Source: Erwinia_E haradaeae_D
GTDB taxonomy: Bacteria; Pseudomonadota; Gammaproteobacteria; Enterobacterales; Enterobacteriaceae
NCBI RefSeq assembly: GCF_900698935.1
Contig: NZ_LR217715.1
Coordinates: 992,001 to 1,056,000, forward strand
Length of the DNA: 64,000 nucleotides
Reading direction: 5' to 3'
Of this stretch, positions 21,730 to 35,161 are shown in pieces. The position numbers and the translations under genes were made by a program. Position 1 is the stretch's first letter. Each line of letters begins with the position of its first letter. Below the pieces are notes generated by a model, which saw only the letters and a program-made list of their open reading frames with translations, ran no database searches and was not told where the DNA came from.

Positions 21730-22209
21730 ATGATAAATAACGAGCAACAACTAGAATTAGGCGCAGTATTGAGTATTTCTTGTACACGTCATGATGTGTA
21801 TTGTCACAGTAAAAAAATGGCGTTGGAAATTATTAGTGAACTAGCAGCTACTCAACTAAGTCTTCCAAAAAAAATTATTTTTAATGCGATACAAACACGT
21901 GAAAAAATGGGCAGCACGGGAATTGGTAATGGTATAGCCATCCCACATGGTACGCTGGAAAATGATACTCTGCAAACTGCAGGGGCTTTTATTCGTCTTG
22001 AAAATCCTATTATTTTTGATGCTATTGATAATCAACCTGTGGACTTACTATTTGCGTTATTAGTCCCCACTGAAAAATGTAAAACTCATTTACATACGTT
22101 ATCGATAGTAGCAAAAAAACTAGCGGATAAAAAAATTTTACGTCGTCTGCGAGCTGCACGTAGCGATGAGGATCTATATAATATTATTACTGAAAAGTAT
22201 TCTAAATAA
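21730..22209 (+). CDS. ptsN: Nitrogen-regulatory PTS IIA protein PtsN
   Basis: PtsN (EIIA-Ntr) is the terminal phosphoacceptor of the PTS-Ntr relay (PtsP-Npr-PtsN) and, in E. coli, binds TrkA, KdpD and other targets according to phosphorylation. The 159-residue product has the PTS EIIA type-2 fold with the phosphorylatable histidine in IGNGIAIPHGT (about residue 73), preceded by TREKMGSTG and followed by NQPVDLLFALLVP and KTHLHTLSIVAKKLADK. Length matches E. coli (163). Its usual neighbours rpoN, hpf, rapZ and npr are not recognisable on either side, so it now stands alone. Without its relay partners in view, whether it is phosphorylated at all is an open question. Confidence 0.96.
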   Translation: MINNEQQLELGAVLSISCTRHDVYCHSKKMALEIISELAATQLSLPKKIIFNAIQTREKMGSTGIGNGIAIPHGTLENDTLQTAGAFIRLENPIIFDAIDNQPVDLLFALLVPTEKCKTHLHTLSIVAKKLADKKILRRLRAARSDEDLYNIITEKYSK

Positions 22210-24049
22210 TATTTTTACTACACAATATTCTATATTCTAATGATTGAGATATCACCGTTATTACTACATCTTAATGAAAACAATCTTATGCACGGCTCAT
22301 AACATGTATAGAATAAATGTGTAAAAGGTATATAGAACTCATGAGTCGCATACTACACTCGCGCCCCCTAAACCATACCTGTCTCTGCGGTGGATAATGC
22401 ATGATACTAATCATCAGATAGCTGATTTTTAATTAGGAGCGAAAATCCTAGTTTGCAACTCATTGCTTGTACACATATTATTTATAGTATTAGGATGAAA
22501 TTGAGTGCTGCTATATTCTGTAAACAGCGCTACATCTAACATTATTTTTAACCTATACATACGAGATTCGAGATGTTCTATATTCTTACATGTATTTATT
22601 TTGCTTCAAATAGCGCATAATATAAATGCAATACAGCACGAAAAATCATTTGATGAACACTAGTAGCAATGTTAGCACGTAATTTTAAATATTATAATAG
22701 TTTTGCGGGATCTTCTGCATCTGCATGCAATACATTTTTTGCCCTAAAGGACAATAAATACACAACACATCATCAAAAATATATATAGATTTATGAATTC
22801 TTCAGACATATTACTATCCTGCTTGCTCATGTACGAAGAGCCATATTATCTTCTTTTTGATTTTAACAGTTTAATCGAGCAAACTACATCAATCTTGGCA
22901 ATATCAGTAACAATATGTGATAGAAAATGCGCTATATAGCTTATAATTTTTGGTATTAATTTCTGCTAATAATGAATGAGAATAATGTATGCACATCTTA
23001 TATTGAATGTTTCATATTCTCTGCATCGTTTATATTTGAACTAAAATAAATCAAAAACAATTTTGCATCAGCATGACCTTATTAGTACTTTTACTAGACA
23101 ACCTGTCTATTTTTATAGCACTATCCTAAAAAACATTAGCTGTTACAAAAATTAATTGTTTTTCTAACTCATAGTAGATATTGTGTATATTTTATGATAT
23201 CAGCATATATAAACTAATTTTTAAGAAATAATATTATTTCTTATTAAATTATATTAGTTAAGACATCATATTACTAATATCATGCCTAGGTTGGTTCTAG
23301 AGATAGATTAGACCAAATTTGTTTATGAGCTATATCAGATATACTCATTTGTCACATAACAATTTTATTACTGCATGCGTATTTTAGGTGTTCTATATAA
23401 GATATTTTAATAAAATCAGAAATTTACAATCTATCTGTGAATAGATGGATGATTTTTAATCCAACTTTATTGCATATAATGCAATGAATCATGATGGAGT
23501 AGCACTCGTAGCGCATTAATTTTTTTAAAAAAATAGCATGTAAGATTCTGTTTATCGCTCATTTTTATTTAAAAACCAAAAAGAGTTTTCTTTAATTTTA
23601 AAAAAATAACTTTACATCTTTTATTATATTTACATGAAATGCCATGCTAATTATATTTTTATTGAGATTCCATTAACCATTCTAGGGCAGATACCATTGA
23701 TGGAATCTCTTAGATTTTAGACAAAGCTAAAATGACGACGACTTTCCCTACAAGAAAACCTAGTGAATATGCAATATACACGCGTCTGCTATCTTGGAAT
23801 ATTATAGGTTGTGAATTATTTATTAATATAAAATATACTATTTTATAAAATAAATGTATATATTACACATTTTATGTAAGAAAAAAACCAGAAGCTTAAC
23901 TGCTGATTGTATGCTCATTATTATGATTATGCATTGTGATCTCTACTATGTGACATCAATGCTAAATATTTTTACATCTTTTGCAACACAAGCATCAAAG
24001 TATTCTACTGAACATAGTCACCGATCATCTATATATTAAAGAGAATCTA
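22210..24049. other. 1.84-kb gap after ptsN
   Basis: rapZ and npr would follow ptsN, and ygfB would precede pepP, in E. coli order. I found no readable part of any of them. The stretch is very AT-rich, with short homopolymer runs. Confidence 0.5.
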
Positions 24050-25366
24050 ATGACTCATAAAGAATTTCTACGTCGCCGTCAAGCACTCTTGTCATATATG
24101 GCCCCAGCTAGCGCGGCGTTAATTTTTTCCGCTCCCATAGTAATCCGCAGTCATACCAGCACATATCCTTATCGGCAAAATAGTGATTTTTGGTATTTTA
24201 CTGGATTTAATGAATCAGAAGCAGTTTTGTTATTGATTAAAATATCTTGTGATGATTGTTATAGCGTGCTCTTTAATCGCAGAGATAGCTTGCAGGATCA
24301 AATATGGTTCGGGAAACATCTTGGACAAGAAGCTGCACTGAAAAAACTATTAGTGGACGATGCTTTACCATGGGATCTCATTCATCATGAAATGTATCGT
24401 TTTCTTAAAAACATAACGATCATCTATCATGCACAAGGACAATATGATTTTGCTGATTACATTGTTTCACACGCGCTAGAACAGATCCGATCTAGATCTC
24501 CTAAAAATATTACTCCTTCTATCACCTTACTTGACTGGCGTCCATGGGTTCATGAATTACGTTTGCTGAAATCTCAAGAAGAGCAGATGGCTCTACGAGA
24601 AGCAGGACGTATTAGCGCATTAGCTCATCAATCTGCTATCAAAATATTGCGCCCTGGTATGTATGAATATCAACTAGAGGGTGAAATTCAACGCACATTC
24701 AGTCATTATGGTGCACGATTCCCAGCGTATAATACAATTGTTGCATCAGGTAAAAATGCCTGCGTTTTACACTATACGCATAATGATCAGAAAATGCATG
24801 CCGGGCAGCTAGTGCTCATTGATGCAGGTTGTGAATTTAAAGGATATGCCGGAGATATGACTCGTACAGTGCCAGTAGATGGAAAGTTTAGTGGACCACA
24901 ACGTGAAATTTACAATATAGTAGTAGAAGCAGTCCATTTAGGACTCAAACTTTACAAACCTGGTACTACTATTGATTTAGTCACAAAAGCTGTTATACGA
25001 ATGATGATAAAACGCTTGCTACAACTGAAAATTATAAAAGGTGATCTAGATGCTCTTATTGCTCATAACGCTGTGCATCCTTTTTTTATGCATAGACTGA
25101 GTCACTGGATCGGATTAGATGTACATGATGTAGGAAGTTATGGTCACAATTATAACCGTATTTTAAAACCTGGCATGGCACTTACCATTGAACCAGGTCT
25201 CTATATTTCCCCTAGCTCTACTGTACCTCAAGAGTATCATGGCATCGGTGTTCGTATTGAAGATCAAATTATTATCACACACAATGGAAACGAAAACCTA
25301 ACTTCATCAGTTGTTAAAGAAAGTGATGGCATTGAAACCATGATGATGCTTAGAAAAATACAATGA
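24050..25366 (+). CDS. pepP: Xaa-Pro aminopeptidase PepP
   Basis: PepP removes N-terminal residues preceding proline; it is a dinuclear manganese enzyme of the pita-bread fold. I start at the ATG at 24050 (MTHKEFLRRRQALL), with AAAGAGA upstream; this gives 438 residues, near E. coli (441), while the upstream in-frame ATG adds 23 unrelated residues. The N-terminal domain has YPYRQNSDFWYFTGFNE. Metal ligands are visible in LIDAGCEFKGYAGDMTRT (two Asp), MHRLSHWIGLDVHDVG (His), LTIEPGLYI (Glu) and GVRIEDQI (Glu). It overlaps ubiH by four bases (ATGA), so the three genes pepP-ubiH-ubiI are an operon as in E. coli. Confidence 0.96.
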   Translation: MTHKEFLRRRQALLSYMAPASAALIFSAPIVIRSHTSTYPYRQNSDFWYFTGFNESEAVLLLIKISCDDCYSVLFNRRDSLQDQIWFGKHLGQEAALKKLLVDDALPWDLIHHEMYRFLKNITIIYHAQGQYDFADYIVSHALEQIRSRSPKNITPSITLLDWRPWVHELRLLKSQEEQMALREAGRISALAHQSAIKILRPGMYEYQLEGEIQRTFSHYGARFPAYNTIVASGKNACVLHYTHNDQKMHAGQLVLIDAGCEFKGYAGDMTRTVPVDGKFSGPQREIYNIVVEAVHLGLKLYKPGTTIDLVTKAVIRMMIKRLLQLKIIKGDLDALIAHNAVHPFFMHRLSHWIGLDVHDVGSYGHNYNRILKPGMALTIEPGLYISPSSTVPQEYHGIGVRIEDQIIITHNGNENLTSSVVKESDGIETMMMLRKIQ

Positions 25367-26574
25367 GCATCATTATTGTAGGGGGGGGGATAGTTGGCTC
25401 TATGCTAGCACTAGCTCTTTCTTATACCACACAAGGTAATCAAACCATATTTTTAATAGCCGAAAAAAAACTAAAAAGCAATTGGCACACTACATATGAT
25501 GGAAAGAGTATTGCATTATCTATTGATACCTGTCAAAAAATAGCTTCTTTTGGTGTTTGGTCTGCCATAAAACCCCTCGCTACTGCTATTACTAATATTC
25601 ATATCAGTGATCGCGGATCTCCTGGTTTTATCTTGCTGAATTCTCAAGATTACAATATCTCAGCATTAGGATACATTATAGAGCTATCTAGAGCTATGAA
25701 TACTTTATTGACTTGCGTACAAGAAGCGCCAGGTATACACCTTTATTGTCCACGTAAAGTCTCTGAGATAGAGAGATTCGAAGAATATGTGTGTGTTACA
25801 TTAGATAATGGAGAAAAAATTCATGGCGAACTATTGGTCGCTGCTGATGGTACATACTCTGATGTTGCTAATCTCTGTGGAATTAAAAGGTGCACTGTCA
25901 ATTATGAGCAAGTAGCCGTTGTTTCTACTGTTTTAACACAACTAGCACATAATGGATGGGCATTTGAAAGATTTACTGATCAAGGCCCACTAGCTATGCT
26001 ACCAATAGCTAATGGCTATAGCACATTTATTTGGTGTCAGTCTTACATCAGTCAACAAAGGATAGAAAAATGGAATGATAAACAATTTTTAATTGAACTT
26101 CAGGATGCTTTTGGTTGGCGTCTAGGACGTTTTTTACAGGTAGGTAGACGAAAAATACATCCTCTTCAGTTACAAACTACTACTCAAAATATTTCTCATC
26201 GTCTTGTGTTAATTGGTAATGCCGCACAAACCTTACACCCTATTGCTGGTCAAGGATTTAATCTTGGTATGCGTGATATTACCTTATTAGCAGATACGTT
26301 ACAGAGCGCCTGGAAACATGGCACAGGAGCTGGGGATTACCTTACCTTACAAAATTATCAGAAATCGCGAATGAAAGATGTCAGAGACACCATCACAATT
26401 ACTGATGGATTGCTTCGTATATTTTCTAATAGACATGCAGGACTCGTGATGGGACGAGCTTTAGCTTTAATCATGATAGATCAAATCCCTTCATTGCGTC
26501 GTGTACTTGCTCAATGGATTTTAGGTGGCATGCAATGGAATACAGCATTAAGAGATAAAAATGAAACACTATGA
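25363..26574 (+). CDS. ubiH: 2-octaprenyl-6-methoxyphenol hydroxylase UbiH
   Basis: UbiH is a class A FAD monooxygenase that hydroxylates the C1 position in ubiquinone synthesis under aerobic conditions, acting in the soluble Ubi complex. The 403-residue product begins with the Rossmann motif IIVGGGIVGSMLALA. The second FAD motif LVAADGTYSDVA lies near residue 160, and the third, LVLIGNAAQTLHPIAGQGFNLGMRD, near residue 285, with Asn where many homologues have Asp, exactly as in E. coli UbiH. The GGG in the first motif is encoded by a run of nine G (25381-25389), a likely slippage site. The gene overlaps pepP by four bases and ubiI by fourteen. Confidence 0.96.
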   Translation: MSIIIVGGGIVGSMLALALSYTTQGNQTIFLIAEKKLKSNWHTTYDGKSIALSIDTCQKIASFGVWSAIKPLATAITNIHISDRGSPGFILLNSQDYNISALGYIIELSRAMNTLLTCVQEAPGIHLYCPRKVSEIERFEEYVCVTLDNGEKIHGELLVAADGTYSDVANLCGIKRCTVNYEQVAVVSTVLTQLAHNGWAFERFTDQGPLAMLPIANGYSTFIWCQSYISQQRIEKWNDKQFLIELQDAFGWRLGRFLQVGRRKIHPLQLQTTTQNISHRLVLIGNAAQTLHPIAGQGFNLGMRDITLLADTLQSAWKHGTGAGDYLTLQNYQKSRMKDVRDTITITDGLLRIFSNRHAGLVMGRALALIMIDQIPSLRRVLAQWILGGMQWNTALRDKNETL

Positions 26575-27781
26575 TATAGTCATCTCTGGCGGTGGCATTA
26601 TTGGGCTAGCAATCGCTTGTGGATTGCAAAATATTGGTCTTCATATATTAATAGTCGAACGCAAACAACTCAAACTGCCTCTAAAAAACAAGATGCCTCT
26701 ACCGGATCCAGAACGTTTTTCGGCACTAAATATAGCCAGTAAATATTTTTTCCAGAATTTAGGAATATGGCAACAAATATTAGACCTATGTGCTAATGAA
26801 TTCAACGGCGTTGAAGTATGGGATATTGATAGCTTTGGGAAGATCCATTTCAATCCTAAGCAACAAAGCATTCAAGAACCTTTGGGATATATTGTGTCCA
26901 ACCAGAAGTGTCATGATATTTTGTTACAACACACACAAGTCTTTGGAGATGTTACTATTTGTACCTCAGCAACATTACAAAATATCTCTTTTAAAAAAAA
27001 TAACGCGATCATTATATTAGATAATGGAAACACACTAACTACTCGTTTAATCATTGCTGCAGATGGTACACATTCCTGGCTACGTCAATATTTTAAGATT
27101 CCATCATCTTTTTGGAAATACAGACATCATGCTCTTGTGGCAACTATTCGTACAGAAAAACCTCATCAAGAAATCGCATATCAGGTCTTTCATAGTAACA
27201 GCATCCTTGCTGTCCTTCCTCTAAGCAATCCTTATTTAAGCTCGATTGTATGGTCTTTACCCCCAGAGCAAGCTTGCTTTTTTCAACAAGCATCAGAAAT
27301 ATTATTTAATCAACACTTATCAATACATTTTGATCTTTGCTTAGGAGTATGCCAACTAGTAAGTAAACGACAAACTCTTCCACTAACAGGGTGTTACGCA
27401 CACCACTTGGTAGCACATCGACTTACTTTAGTTGGCGACGCAGCACATACGATTCACCCCCTCATAGGACAAGGATTAAATATCGGCTTAATGGATGCCG
27501 CTGAATTAGTTGGTACAATACGGCGTATTCAAAATCAAGGTGGGGATATTGGTCAATATGACAACCTTCGTTCTTATGAGAGAAGTCGAAAATACAGTTC
27601 TTTTTTAGCATTAACTGGAGCGCAAGGGTTCTATATAATATTTAATGGTAACAATATAGGGAAAAAACTCCTGCGTAATAGTTTGTTAAAACTAACTAAT
27701 CACATTCCCGCAGTGAAGTCTTGCTTATTACAACACGCACAAGGAATTATAAACATCCCCCCATGGCTATCACGCTTATAA
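26561..27781 (+). CDS. ubiI: 2-octaprenylphenol hydroxylase UbiI
   Basis: UbiI (formerly VisC) is the FAD monooxygenase for C5 hydroxylation in aerobic ubiquinone synthesis. The 406-residue protein shows the N-terminal dinucleotide motif ISGGGIIGLAIACGL, EVWDIDSFGKIHF, the mid FAD motif IIAADGTHSWLRQ, HHALVATIRTEKPHQEIAYQVF, and GDAAHTIHPLIGQGLNIGLMDAAEL. It starts inside the end of ubiH (14-base overlap). Together with ubiH, sdhCDAB and the TCA genes it indicates an aerobic, ubiquinone-based respiratory chain. Its stop lies 10 bases before a perfect 86-base palindrome serving as terminator. In E. coli gcvTHP follows; here the rrn operon converges instead. Confidence 0.96.
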   Translation: MKHYDIVISGGGIIGLAIACGLQNIGLHILIVERKQLKLPLKNKMPLPDPERFSALNIASKYFFQNLGIWQQILDLCANEFNGVEVWDIDSFGKIHFNPKQQSIQEPLGYIVSNQKCHDILLQHTQVFGDVTICTSATLQNISFKKNNAIIILDNGNTLTTRLIIAADGTHSWLRQYFKIPSSFWKYRHHALVATIRTEKPHQEIAYQVFHSNSILAVLPLSNPYLSSIVWSLPPEQACFFQQASEILFNQHLSIHFDLCLGVCQLVSKRQTLPLTGCYAHHLVAHRLTLVGDAAHTIHPLIGQGLNIGLMDAAELVGTIRRIQNQGGDIGQYDNLRSYERSRKYSSFLALTGAQGFYIIFNGNNIGKKLLRNSLLKLTNHIPAVKSCLLQHAQGIINIPPWLSRL

Positions 27782-27790
27782 TGCACCAAA

Positions 27791-27876
27791 AGGGAACTGC
27801 TAGACACCAAACAAAGAAAAAGGCCGTCAAAAATTTTTGACGGCCTTTTTCTTTGTTTGGTGTCTAGCAGTTCCCT
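27791..27876. terminator. Perfect 86-bp palindrome, shared terminator of ubiI and rrn
   Basis: Two 43-base arms, 27791-27833 and 27834-27876, are exact reverse complements with no loop. The centre is a canonical intrinsic terminator: GGCCGTCAAAAA paired with TTTTTGACGGCC, followed by T-runs in both directions. It thus stops both pepP-ubiH-ubiI (plus) and the rrn operon (minus). The outer part of the right arm is the 3' end of the 5S rRNA gene; the left arm is an inverted copy of it. A natural terminator would not need this extension. Confidence 0.9.
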
Positions 27877-27978
27877 ACTCTCACATGGGGAGACCCCACA
27901 CTACCATCGGCGCTACGGCGTTTCACTTCTGAGTTCGGCATGGATCAGGTGGTGCCACCGCGCTATAGCCGCTAGACA
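27861..27978 (-). rRNA. rrf: 5S ribosomal RNA
   Basis: The minus strand reads TGTCTAGCGGCTATAGCGCG, then CACCTGATCCATGCCGAACTC, GCCGATGGTAGTGTGGGGTC and GAGAGTAGGGAACTGCTAGA, closely matching the enterobacterial 5S. The terminal stem TGTCTAG/CTAGACA is intact. About 118 bases. It ends the rrn operon, about 105 bases after 23S. Its last 16 bases lie inside the 86-bp palindrome. Confidence 0.95.
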
Positions 27979-28082
27979 AAATTCTATTAATCTATAATAC
28001 ACCATTCTTTATATAATAGTCAATACAAGCTGAACTTATGTAACTGTTGATAAAGTTTTTGATAAAACGCTTCTGGTGTTGT

Positions 28083-31016
<2,934 letters not shown>

Positions 31017-31168
31017 TTACAACCCACAAGCGTCCCACTGTTTTACCTATTAGTTTTCTTCAAATTAATATCATTAATACAATGATATTAATCAAAATTA
31101 TAACTCTTATTTGTTACATAAGATCGGTTCAAAAACGATATTGAACTCTAATTTTAGCTTGTTCCAAA

Positions 31169-31181
31169 TTATTAAAGAGCA
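31169..31181 (-). promoter_or_regulatory. Spacer boxA antitermination element
   Basis: The minus strand reads TGCTCTTTAATAA followed by TTTGGAACAAGCT in the 16S-23S spacer. This is the position and near-consensus sequence of the enterobacterial spacer boxA bound by NusB/S10. Confidence 0.8.
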
Positions 31182-31263
31182 AAATATTTTTTATTACAGT
31201 ATTCATAATTCTATTCTAGAAAAACCTTTTATACAATATAAATTTTAAAATCTATATTTATTG

Positions 31264-31336
31264 TGGAGCTAAGCGGTCTCGAACCGCTGGCCTCCTGCGT
31301 GCAAAGCAGGCGCTCTACCAACTGAGCTATAGCCCC
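31264..31336 (-). tRNA. alaT: tRNA-Ala(TGC)
   Basis: The minus strand reads GGGGCTATAGCTCAGTTGG, anticodon loop CTTTGCACG (UGC), and GGTTCGAGACC in the T arm: a full cloverleaf, standard in the 16S-23S spacer. The bases after the discriminator A are CAA rather than CCA (31261-31263), so the 3' end must be made or repaired by the CCA-adding enzyme. Confidence 0.97.
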
Positions 31337-31453
31337 ATAAAATATTTAAAATTTCTATATTAATATGCTATATATACTCAGGTGGTTATAGTATGTTTAA
31401 TAGCGTACCCTATTTTCCATAAGAAAACGCTTACTATAGCGTTTATAAATATT

Positions 31454-31530
31454 TGGTAGGCCTGAGTGGACTTGAACCACCGCCCTCACCCTTATCAGGG
31501 GTGCGCTCTAGCCGCCTGAGCTACAAGCCT
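31454..31530 (-). tRNA. ileT: tRNA-Ile(GAT)
   Basis: The minus strand reads AGGCTTGTAGCTCAGGCGG, anticodon loop CTGATAA (GAU), T arm GGTTCAAGTCC, acceptor end CAGGCCTA plus an encoded CCA. It lies in the rrn spacer between 16S and tRNA-Ala, the usual Enterobacterales arrangement. Confidence 0.97.
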
Positions 31531-31552
31531 AAGGTTTTGCTAATTTCTTGTC

Positions 31553-31575
31553 ATCAGATAATCTGTGTGGACACT
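31553..31575 (-). promoter_or_regulatory. 16S processing stem, 3' side
   Basis: Twenty-three bases that are an exact complement, on the transcript, of the leader segment at 33269-33291. The pair brackets 16S and forms the RNase III cleavage stem, with the sequence (CTGTGTGG core) conserved as in E. coli rrn. Confidence 0.85.
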
Positions 31576-31597
31576 ATCGAAGATACTACCCTTAGTT

Positions 31598-33140
<1,543 letters not shown>

Positions 33141-33268
33141 AAAGTCCGATTTTACTGCACAAAAATAAGCAGTAAGGCTCAAGTGTAAAACATCATAATG
33201 AATATTTATGCGTTCACTCTTAAGACTTGATTTATTTTGCGCTTTTCAGCGCAGATAGCAATCTTTTA

Positions 33269-33291
33269 AGTGTCCACACAGATTATCTGAT
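33269..33291 (-). promoter_or_regulatory. 16S processing stem, 5' side
   Basis: The leader segment reads ATCAGATAATCTGTGTGGAC..., exactly complementary on the transcript to 31553-31575. It lies between boxA and the mature 16S 5' end. Confidence 0.85.
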
Positions 33292-33294
33292 AAA

Positions 33295-33307
33295 TTATTA
33301 AAGAGCA
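33295..33307 (-). promoter_or_regulatory. rrn leader boxA
   Basis: The minus strand reads TGCTCTTTAATAA, one substitution from the E. coli leader boxA (TGCTCTTTAACAA). It lies about 47 bases downstream of the -10 element, where the Nus antitermination complex assembles. Confidence 0.85.
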
Positions 33308-33353
33308 AAATAGCTTTTACAATCTTTTGACTTCTTTCTGCTATGATCTTCTG

Positions 33354-33382
33354 ATCATAATGCTGTTGTGCTTAAAAGTCAA
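33354..33382 (-). promoter_or_regulatory. rrn sigma-70 promoter
   Basis: The minus strand has TTGACT (33377-33382), a 17-base spacer and TATGAT (33354-33359), with A/T tracts just upstream resembling an UP element. Only one such promoter is seen, whereas E. coli rrn operons have two (P1, P2). It begins about 40 bases after the groL terminator. Confidence 0.85.
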
Positions 33383-33420
33383 CAACTTTTTAAAACTTTT
33401 TCCATAATATTATCTTCAAA

Positions 33421-33450
33421 AAAAACCCCTTGTTTAAACAAGGGGTTTTT
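33421..33450 (-). terminator. groSL terminator (perfect hairpin)
   Basis: AAAAACCCCTTGTTT and its exact complement AAACAAGGGGTTTTT form a loop-free palindrome 11 bases after the groL stop codon, with a T-run on the transcript. It isolates groSL from the rrn promoter immediately beyond. Confidence 0.9.
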
Positions 33451-33461
33451 AAAAAACGATA

Positions 33462-35102
33462 TTACATCATGCCGCCCATTCCACCGCCCATACCATTAGG
33501 CGTACTCACGTCTGGCGCATCACTTTTAGGTAAATCTGTAACCATGCATTCAGTGGTAATCATTAGACCCGCCACAGAAGCTGCGTACTGCAAAGCAGAA
33601 CGAGTGACTTTAGTTGGATCAAGAATACCAAAATCAATCATGTTCCCATATTCTTCAGTTTGAGCATTGTAACCGTAATTTCCTGTTCCTGCTTTTACGG
33701 TATTTGTTACCACAGAGGCCTCTGCGCCAGCATTAGATACGATTTGACGCATTGGAGACTCCATAGCACGTAAAGCTACTTTGATACCAACATTTTGATC
33801 TTCGTTTTGACCACGTAAGTTCGTAAGCAATGAGGCAACACGTACTAAAGCTACACCACCACCAGCTACTACACCTTCATCTACTGCAGCACGAGTGGCA
33901 TTTAAAGCATCTTCTACGCGTGCTTTTTTCTCTTTCATTTCTACTTCCGTCGCTGCACCGACTTTTACTACAGCCACTCCACCAGCAAGTTTAGCTACAC
34001 GTTCTTGTAGTTTTTCACGATCATAGTCTGAAGTAGCTTCGTCTATCTGTTGACGAATTTGAGTGACACGACCAGAAATAGCACTTTCCTTACCACTGCC
34101 ATCAATGATTGTGGTTGTATCCTTGCTCACAACTACACGTTTCGCTTGCCCCATATCGGCTAAAACTACTTTTTCTAACTCCATACCGATTTCTTCTGAA
34201 ATTACGGTACCACCAGTTAGTACTGCTATATCTTGTAACATTGCCTTACGTCGATCACCAAAACCTGGTGCTTTCACCGCGGCCACCTTAACAATACCGC
34301 GCATAGTATTTACTACTAAAGTAGCTAACGCTTCACCTTCAACATCTTCTGCAATAATTAATAATGATTTTCCAGATTTAGCAACTGCTTCCAAGGTTGG
34401 CAAAAGCTCACGAATATTAGATAGTTTTTTATCTACAAGCAAAATAAACGGAGATTCTAACTCGACAGAGCCAGTGTCTGGTTTATTAATGAAATAAGGA
34501 GATAAATAACCACGATCAAATTGCATTCCTTCAACAACATCTAACTCGTCATTCAGACTAGTGCCTTCTTCCACACTAATAACGCCTTCTTTCCCAACTT
34601 TTTCCATTGCCTGAGCGATAAGCTCACCGACTGTTTCATCAGCATTAGCAGAAATAGTCCCTACTTGAGCAATACCCTTATAGTCACTACAAGGCACAGA
34701 TAATTTTTTTAATTCCTCTACTGCTGCAATAACTGCTTTATCAATGCCGCGTTTTAAGTCCATTGGGTTCATGCTAGCAGCAACTGCCTTTAAGCCTTCA
34801 TTGACAATAGACTGAGCCAGTACAGTAGCAGTTGTGGTACCATCTCCAGCTGCTTCGTTAGCTTTAGATGCCACTTCTTTTACCATCTGAGCGCCCATAT
34901 TTTCGAACTTATCTTCTAACTCTATTTCACGGGCTACAGTGACACCATCTTTAGTGATATTTGGTGCTCCAAAAGATTTATCCAAAATAACATTGCGGCC
35001 TTTTGGTCCTAAAGTTACTTTTACTGCATCAGCTAATATATTCACGCCTCGTAGCATTTTTGCACGAGCATCATTCCCAAATTTTACATCTTTAGCTGCC
35101 AT
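33462..35102 (-). CDS. groL: 60-kDa chaperonin GroEL
   Basis: GroEL forms the double-ring ATP-driven folding chamber with GroES. The 546-residue product begins MAAKDVKFGNDARAKM; the ATP-binding segments TLGPKGRNV and GDGTTTATVLAQ and the apical-domain helix region are intact, and the C-terminus is the normal GGM repeat (PNGMGGGMGGMM). It is among the best conserved proteins in the window, as is usual for symbionts that overproduce GroEL to buffer destabilised proteins (established for insect endosymbionts). It follows groS by about 60 bases and ends at a strong hairpin. Frames seen on the opposite strand here are shadows of it. Confidence 0.99.
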   Translation of the reverse strand: MAAKDVKFGNDARAKMLRGVNILADAVKVTLGPKGRNVILDKSFGAPNITKDGVTVAREIELEDKFENMGAQMVKEVASKANEAAGDGTTTATVLAQSIVNEGLKAVAASMNPMDLKRGIDKAVIAAVEELKKLSVPCSDYKGIAQVGTISANADETVGELIAQAMEKVGKEGVISVEEGTSLNDELDVVEGMQFDRGYLSPYFINKPDTGSVELESPFILLVDKKLSNIRELLPTLEAVAKSGKSLLIIAEDVEGEALATLVVNTMRGIVKVAAVKAPGFGDRRKAMLQDIAVLTGGTVISEEIGMELEKVVLADMGQAKRVVVSKDTTTIIDGSGKESAISGRVTQIRQQIDEATSDYDREKLQERVAKLAGGVAVVKVGAATEVEMKEKKARVEDALNATRAAVDEGVVAGGGVALVRVASLLTNLRGQNEDQNVGIKVALRAMESPMRQIVSNAGAEASVVTNTVKAGTGNYGYNAQTEEYGNMIDFGILDPTKVTRSALQYAASVAGLMITTECMVTDLPKSDAPDVSTPNGMGGGMGGMM

Positions 35103-35161
35103 TTTATGCTTTCCTTATCTGCGTTAGTGTTCATTTATTACTATAAATTAATGAACATTAT

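Noticed and set aside
34063..34497. A 144-codon plus-strand frame
   Set aside because: It is antisense to groL; the groL frame is unquestionable and the antisense product resembles nothing.
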